Assembly: GCA_035527715.1 (NCBI GenBank)
Contig: DATKZY010000270.1
Coordinates: forward strand, 1-35,988
Length of the DNA: 35,988 nucleotides
Direction: 5' to 3'
Source of the DNA: DSUN01 sp035527715
Lineage (GTDB): Bacteria; Planctomycetota; PUPC01; DSUN01
Part shown: in pieces, positions 32,055-35,988 of the stretch
Position numbering within the stretch: position 1 is the stretch's first letter
How the letters are laid out: each line of letters begins with the position of its first letter
Notes under the pieces: model-generated
Database searches by the model: none
What the model was told of the DNA's origin: nothing
The model's input: only the letters and a program-made list of their open reading frames with translations
Program-made: the position numbers and the translations under genes

Positions 32055-35000
32055 CTACTTCGTCGGACCGCCGGCCTCTCGCTGGAGGCGGACCGGCGCG
32101 TCGGTCATCGCCTCGGCACTATCGTAAGCCGCCATCAGGTTGTCCAGTTGCACGCTGCGGTCGGCCACGGGCACCAGGTCGTTGACGTGGATGTTGTGCG
32201 TGCGCATCTCGAGGATGATGCGGGTGAGCTTGACCGGCAGGTCCACGATCCCCTCGGCGCTGTGGTTCCACCACACAGTGTCCTTCTCGCGGTAGTTGTC
32301 GCCGGGGAGGTGGTTGGGCAGTGGGAACTCGAGGTAGCGCCAGCCGTCGAAGTTGAAGTAACTCCAGGAGTGCACGTCGTCGCAGTTCCACTCCTCCTTC
32401 GAGCCGATGCTTTGCCAGACTTCGCCCTTGGCGTCCTCGATCTCGTAGATGATGCGGCCCCAGTTCGAGTGGCCGTTGGCCCAGACGCCGAGCGCCCTGG
32501 CTTTGCCGGGGACGGCGATGGGCTTCGGCGGCGTGAAGACGCCGTACCAGGCGGCCAGCGGCCGCTCCTTCGGCGGGTCGGCCAACGCGGCGTCCCAGAC
32601 CTTCGACCCCCACACCGGGTCGGCAACGATGCTCGCCCTCATCGGCCCGGGGAAGCGCGGCAGGTCCCAGTGGTTCTTCTCGTATCTCTCGTAGGAGCGG
32701 GGGTCGTGGGTCCACGCCGCGTCGAACGTGTCGAGGACGAGAGCGCAGTCGCCCGGCTGCTCGGGGTGGACCGCTGTGCCCAGCTCGACCTTCTCGATGG
32801 GTTGGTCGGAGGTCACCCAGATGGGCGTGGGTGTGAGCGTCACTTTGGCGGGCGCGCCGGAACTTGTCTCGTTGCCGTTCTCGTCGCTCACAGTCAGGTT
32901 GCCTGGCTTGGCGAGATGGAGCGTGGCCGGCCGGCGACCGCGAATGGTCCAGAGGCAGTGGATGAATGTCTTCCCGCTCTTGAAGCGGAGGCAGTAGGCG
33001 GAGTGCGAGCCGGTGGGCACGTAGCCGTCGAACTCGAACACGTCGAGCAGCCGGGTCATCGTGGCGAAGGCGGGGAAGGCGGGCTTGGGGTTGAACTCGG
33101 GCCGCGGCCCCGTGATGCCGATGCAGCCGTAGTGGGTGCTGCCCCAGTAGCCCGCGCAGTCGTGGAGCGTGAAGCAGAACAGGAAGCGGCTCGTGCCAAG
33201 GGCCAGCGAGAGGGCGGCCGTCCGCACGTAGTAGTCGGCCGCCGTGCGATGGCCGAGGGCGAGGGGATGGCTCGACGGGAAGTAGCTCTCGCTGTGGACG
33301 ATGGGGATGCCCGTGTAGCCGCAGCGCTTCATCTCCTCCTGGAGCATCCACATCCGGTTCGGCGCGACCGAGCGGATGGGCATTTCGGGCATCCGCTCGA
33401 ACTGCGGGGTGTCCACGCCGATGGCGTCCATGTACTCCTTCGGGTATTTCTCCCACATGAAGGGCACGCTGAAGATCGGCTCGCACCAGCCGAAGGAGAT
33501 CCTGGCCTTGGGGGCGTGCTTGCGGATGCCCTCGGATGCGGCCTTGGCGGTGAGGATGCTCGCGCGAATCCGCGCCTTCTCCTGGTCGTTGAGCGCGTAG
33601 TCGCCCTCGCCGATGAACCGCGGCAGGATGCCGTAGGTGAGCGGCGTCGAGATCGCGTTCTCCCCGAAGATGCAGAAGTAGGGGATGTCGGGATTCTCCT
33701 TGAGTTGTTCCGCGACCTTCAGGCCGATCTCCTCGCTGAACTTCTCGTACTCCTTGGGGTCGTAGGGGTCCTGGAAGGCCCACTTGGCTGGGCCGCCGAC
33801 GATGATGCGGGGGTTGGGGATCATGCCCCACTGCTGGCGGGTGCGGATGTCCTTCGTCGCGGCGACGCGGGTGCCCGCGGCGCGCAGCAGGTAGAGGTCC
33901 TCGGCTTCATTCGGGTTGGTGAGATGGCCGCCGCGCCACCACCAGAGGCCCCAACGACTGTTGCTCGCGTTGGCCCGGCGCGTGTCGGGCGGGAGTTGCA
34001 CGAATGTGCCCTCCTGCGCGAATGTCTCGCCGCCCGCCTCGACCTCGGCCCTCACGCGGTGGAGGCCGAAGACGGAGGGGAAGAGCGGGAAGTCCAGTTG
34101 AGCGCGGAGGCCCGGGGCAAGCTCAACGCGCCGTTCGAGGCGGATCGCGGCGCCGTAGGGGTCGGTCACCGTCAGGCGGACGCGGGCCGCGATCTCCTCG
34201 GAACGGAGGTTGGCGAGGTTGACCCGCCAGAGGGGAGTCTCGGGGCTGACGAAGGCGTTGCCCGTGCGGTTGCTGGAGGCGATGAGCTTGACGGGCGCCT
34301 CTTCGAGGGTCATCGCGAAGATGCGCACGCCGCTGGGCAGGCCGCCCTGGAAGCGGTCGTAGACCGCGGGATCAGGGAACATCCGCCAGTCGTGCACCTG
34401 CTTCGTCAGCTCGAGCGACAGCGTGTGCTCCTCGCGGAAGCGCGACGCGATGGTCACGGAGTCCAACTCGATGGGCACGAGCCACAGGCTGCCGCTCTTG
34501 CCGTCGGCCAGCGTCACGGGCAGGAGCCGCGTGCCCTTGGGACCGCTGCGGGCGGCCAGCGTGGGCACTTCGGCGGACGCATCCACGGCGAAGCCGGCTC
34601 GTGGGCGATAGAAGCGCGCGGTGACGATGGGCACCTTGTTCGGCTCGCCGTCCGACGCCGCGACGAGCCACAGCCGCCGCCAGGGGCGGTTCGGCACGCT
34701 GAGCCGTATCCGCGCGGGGTCGAGCAGCGATGGCTCCGGCCACGTCGTGTTCGCGTCGGTGGACCCGCTGAGGCTCCTGTAATGGAACAGGCTCGCGCCC
34801 ACGTCAATGTGGCCTCGCCCGGCGGGGAAGGCGAAGGGGATGGAGCGGACCGCGACCGCGGCGCTTGCGGGCGGAAGAGAGTCCGCGTTGACGAGGCCCT
34901 TCGCGTTGCACGCATCGCCAATGCGCACGGCGAGGAAACCCTTCTCCTCTGTTTCGGGCCGCCGGATGACGAGCGAGGCAACACGGACGTTTCCGCGCAA

Positions 35001-35735
35001 CCAGACGCCAACGCCGCCCTGGATGCGCCCCGTCGGCCGCCGCTCGGCCACGAGCAGGCCGCCCTTGTAGAGCCGCACGGCATCGGGGCGGACCTCGATT
35101 CGGAGGGTGAACCAGGTCTCAGGCACCCTCGCGACCTTCGACATCGCTGCCTCGATCTCGGCTCGCAGCGCCTCGGGCCAGCCGGCCGGGATCTTCTGGA
35201 AGCGCTCGGCGATTGTGACGGCGTGCGGCCATCGCAGACGGACCGGGTCCTCGATGGCAGGCCGAGAGGTCTGGTAGACTCGGCTCTCGGGCGTGCCCAT
35301 CCGGGGCGAGAGCGCGAGGTGGAAGCGGCCCGTGGCGGGCGACGAGGCGGCCTCGAGCGCGTAGTCCCATTCGGGCGCCGTGCTCGCCCCCCGGACGCCA
35401 CAGGCGAGAGTGACCCCGTGGCGGCTGGCTTTCTCCTCGGTGATGCGGACCCGCGCGACGATGTCGCACGGCCCCTCGATGGCCTTGCGGGTGCGCAGGA
35501 AGCCGACCGCCCCGCCCGAATGCTCCAACACGGGGCGGTTGCGAAGGTCGTCCCCCACGACCTTCAGCCCGGGGCCGACCTCCCATCCGTCCTTCGCCTT
35601 TTCCAGGCTCATCGGCAGTTCGGCGATGGCTTCGCCCGCGGGTAGTTCCTTCCACCACCTGCCGCCGAACAGGCCCGCGTGGGCGGCGTGGACCCAGCAG
35701 AGTCCCACGAGACACAGGGCTGCGATCCGGCGCAT
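32055..35735 (-). CDS. Very large secreted glycoside-hydrolase-like protein
   Basis: 1226 aa. ATG 35735 is preceded by AAGGGGGACGCTG; signal peptide IAALCLVGLCWVHAAHA. Residues about 40-270 look like a concanavalin-type beta-sandwich (YALEAASSPATGRFHLALSP). Residues about 270-600 are beta-rich modules. A TIM-barrel-like region at about 610-900 includes FCIFGENAIS (Glu692) and IPIVHSESYF (Glu816); a Glu pair about 125 residues apart fits acid/base and nucleophile of clan GH-A. The C-terminal ~200 residues look like another beta-sandwich (GWRYLEFPLP). Substrate is unknown. No close named family is recognised, so the hydrolase call is inference. Confidence 0.6.
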   Translation of the reverse strand: MRRIAALCLVGLCWVHAAHAGLFGGRWWKELPAGEAIAELPMSLEKAKDGWEVGPGLKVVGDDLRNRPVLEHSGGAVGFLRTRKAIEGPCDIVARVRITEEKASRHGVTLACGVRGASTAPEWDYALEAASSPATGRFHLALSPRMGTPESRVYQTSRPAIEDPVRLRWPHAVTIAERFQKIPAGWPEALRAEIEAAMSKVARVPETWFTLRIEVRPDAVRLYKGGLLVAERRPTGRIQGGVGVWLRGNVRVASLVIRRPETEEKGFLAVRIGDACNAKGLVNADSLPPASAAVAVRSIPFAFPAGRGHIDVGASLFHYRSLSGSTDANTTWPEPSLLDPARIRLSVPNRPWRRLWLVAASDGEPNKVPIVTARFYRPRAGFAVDASAEVPTLAARSGPKGTRLLPVTLADGKSGSLWLVPIELDSVTIASRFREEHTLSLELTKQVHDWRMFPDPAVYDRFQGGLPSGVRIFAMTLEEAPVKLIASSNRTGNAFVSPETPLWRVNLANLRSEEIAARVRLTVTDPYGAAIRLERRVELAPGLRAQLDFPLFPSVFGLHRVRAEVEAGGETFAQEGTFVQLPPDTRRANASNSRWGLWWWRGGHLTNPNEAEDLYLLRAAGTRVAATKDIRTRQQWGMIPNPRIIVGGPAKWAFQDPYDPKEYEKFSEEIGLKVAEQLKENPDIPYFCIFGENAISTPLTYGILPRFIGEGDYALNDQEKARIRASILTAKAASEGIRKHAPKARISFGWCEPIFSVPFMWEKYPKEYMDAIGVDTPQFERMPEMPIRSVAPNRMWMLQEEMKRCGYTGIPIVHSESYFPSSHPLALGHRTAADYYVRTAALSLALGTSRFLFCFTLHDCAGYWGSTHYGCIGITGPRPEFNPKPAFPAFATMTRLLDVFEFDGYVPTGSHSAYCLRFKSGKTFIHCLWTIRGRRPATLHLAKPGNLTVSDENGNETSSGAPAKVTLTPTPIWVTSDQPIEKVELGTAVHPEQPGDCALVLDTFDAAWTHDPRSYERYEKNHWDLPRFPGPMRASIVADPVWGSKVWDAALADPPKERPLAAWYGVFTPPKPIAVPGKARALGVWANGHSNWGRIIYEIEDAKGEVWQSIGSKEEWNCDDVHSWSYFNFDGWRYLEFPLPNHLPGDNYREKDTVWWNHSAEGIVDLPVKLTRIILEMRTHNIHVNDLVPVADRSVQLDNLMAAYDSAEAMTDAPVRLQREAGGPTK

Positions 35736-35828
35736 CAGCGTCCCCCTTCGTCCTCAAGTCCAAGACGAGGCAGCGCGTCTCCCCAGTCGCCTGCATTATA
35801 CTCCTCGCCCCCTGCTTTGCCAGTCTCA

Positions 35829-35865
35829 CGTTCGTAGTGCGGGCTTCAGCCCGTACTTCAGCTTG
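35829..35865. repeat. GTTCGTAGTGCGGGCTTCAG repeat, copy 1
   Basis: Contains the perfect small dyad GGGCTTCAGCCC. A second copy begins at 35963, and the OppD-OppF palindrome starts with the same GTTCGTAGT. Confidence 0.7.
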
Positions 35866-35895
35866 ATCTCCACCGAACGGCCTCCAGGGAGTAGC

Positions 35896-35921
35896 CACGA
35901 ATCACACGAATCCACACGAAT
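35896..35921. repeat. Three CACGAAT direct repeats
   Basis: CACGAAT occurs at 35896, 35905 and 35915, spaced by 9-10 bases. It is short low-complexity material between dispersed palindromes. No gene is seen between 35736 and the window end. Confidence 0.5.
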
Positions 35922-35962
35922 GAGATAATCGCAGAAAAGCAGGAAGGCGTCAAGCGGGTCGG

Positions 35963-35988
35963 GTTCGTAGTGCGGGCTTCAGGCCGTA
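35963..35988. repeat. GTTCGTAGTGCGGGCTTCAG repeat, copy 2, cut by the window end
   Basis: Matches 35830-35855 except for one base (AGGCCG instead of AGCCCG). It continues beyond the window. Confidence 0.65.

Noticed and set aside
31653..35645. A 1330-codon plus-strand frame opposite the propeller and the large GH-like gene
   Set aside because: Shadow frame; the minus strand has signal peptides, ribosome binding sites and recognisable domains.

Overview
The window is GC-rich and gene-dense, and it looks like a Planctomycetota-type (PVC-superphylum) genome. Pointers are a formylglycine-type sulfatase, a secreted PQQ-propeller protein, very large secreted glycoside-hydrolase-like proteins, a DUF3568-type lipoprotein, a gingipain-like exported protein, fused peptide-transporter subunits, and many families of short palindromic repeats including the GEAPAEP/GSAGASPS-coding type. 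The phylum is inferred from this gene content; there is no rRNA or other marker gene to confirm it.

Layout. 1-4.4 kb: an oligopeptide/nickel-type ABC importer in which both permeases are fused (OppB-OppC) and both ATPases are fused (OppD-OppF). 4.5-6.9 kb (minus): a membrane-anchored TPR protein and a small membrane-anchored protein. 6.9-7.8 kb: a non-coding block of nested and tandem palindromic repeats. 7.8-10.2 kb (minus): a secreted C25-like protease. 10.6-16.4 kb (plus): sulfatase, PQQ-propeller protein, a 28-codon secretory mini-ORF and a large DUF4091/GH-like protein. 16.4-17.0 kb: an internally deleted insertion sequence with both terminal repeats. 17.2-28.2 kb (plus): a complete gas vesicle (gvp) cluster. 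28.3-29.5 kb: a frameshifted IS66-type element. 29.6-36 kb: a lipoprotein (plus), then a 39-residue-repeat beta-propeller and a 1226-residue GH-like secreted protein (both minus), ending in dispersed repeats.

The gas vesicle cluster is the centre of interest. In order it has an unrecognised 217-aa protein, an Hsp20/GvpH-like chaperone, a two-ring CDC48/VAT-type AAA ATPase, two GvpF/L proteins, GvpA (main shell protein), a GvpC-like coiled-coil protein, GvpN (AAA ATPase), a small charged coiled-coil protein, a third GvpF/L, GvpG, a small Cys/Arg-rich protein, a small TPR-like protein, a GvpS/M-type GvpA paralogue, GvpK and GvpJ. Overlaps of the ATGA/GTGA type and very short gaps imply operonic expression. 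Textbook sigma-54 (-24/-12) promoter sequences lie in front of the first gene and in front of gvpA, and I found no equally good match elsewhere in the window. This suggests the vesicles are switched on by a sigma-54 activator encoded elsewhere.

A 57-bp near-perfect palindrome occurs four times, only inside this cluster. Two copies are intergenic; two are inserted in frame, in the same phase, into a GvpF/L and into GvpK, adding a 19-residue peptide to each. A different palindrome (72 bp) is in frame in the GvpC-like gene, and another (66 bp) is in frame in the OppD-OppF linker. All of these lengths are multiples of three, which recalls the Rickettsia palindromic elements. The cluster is bracketed by IS remnants, compatible with acquisition or mobility as a block.
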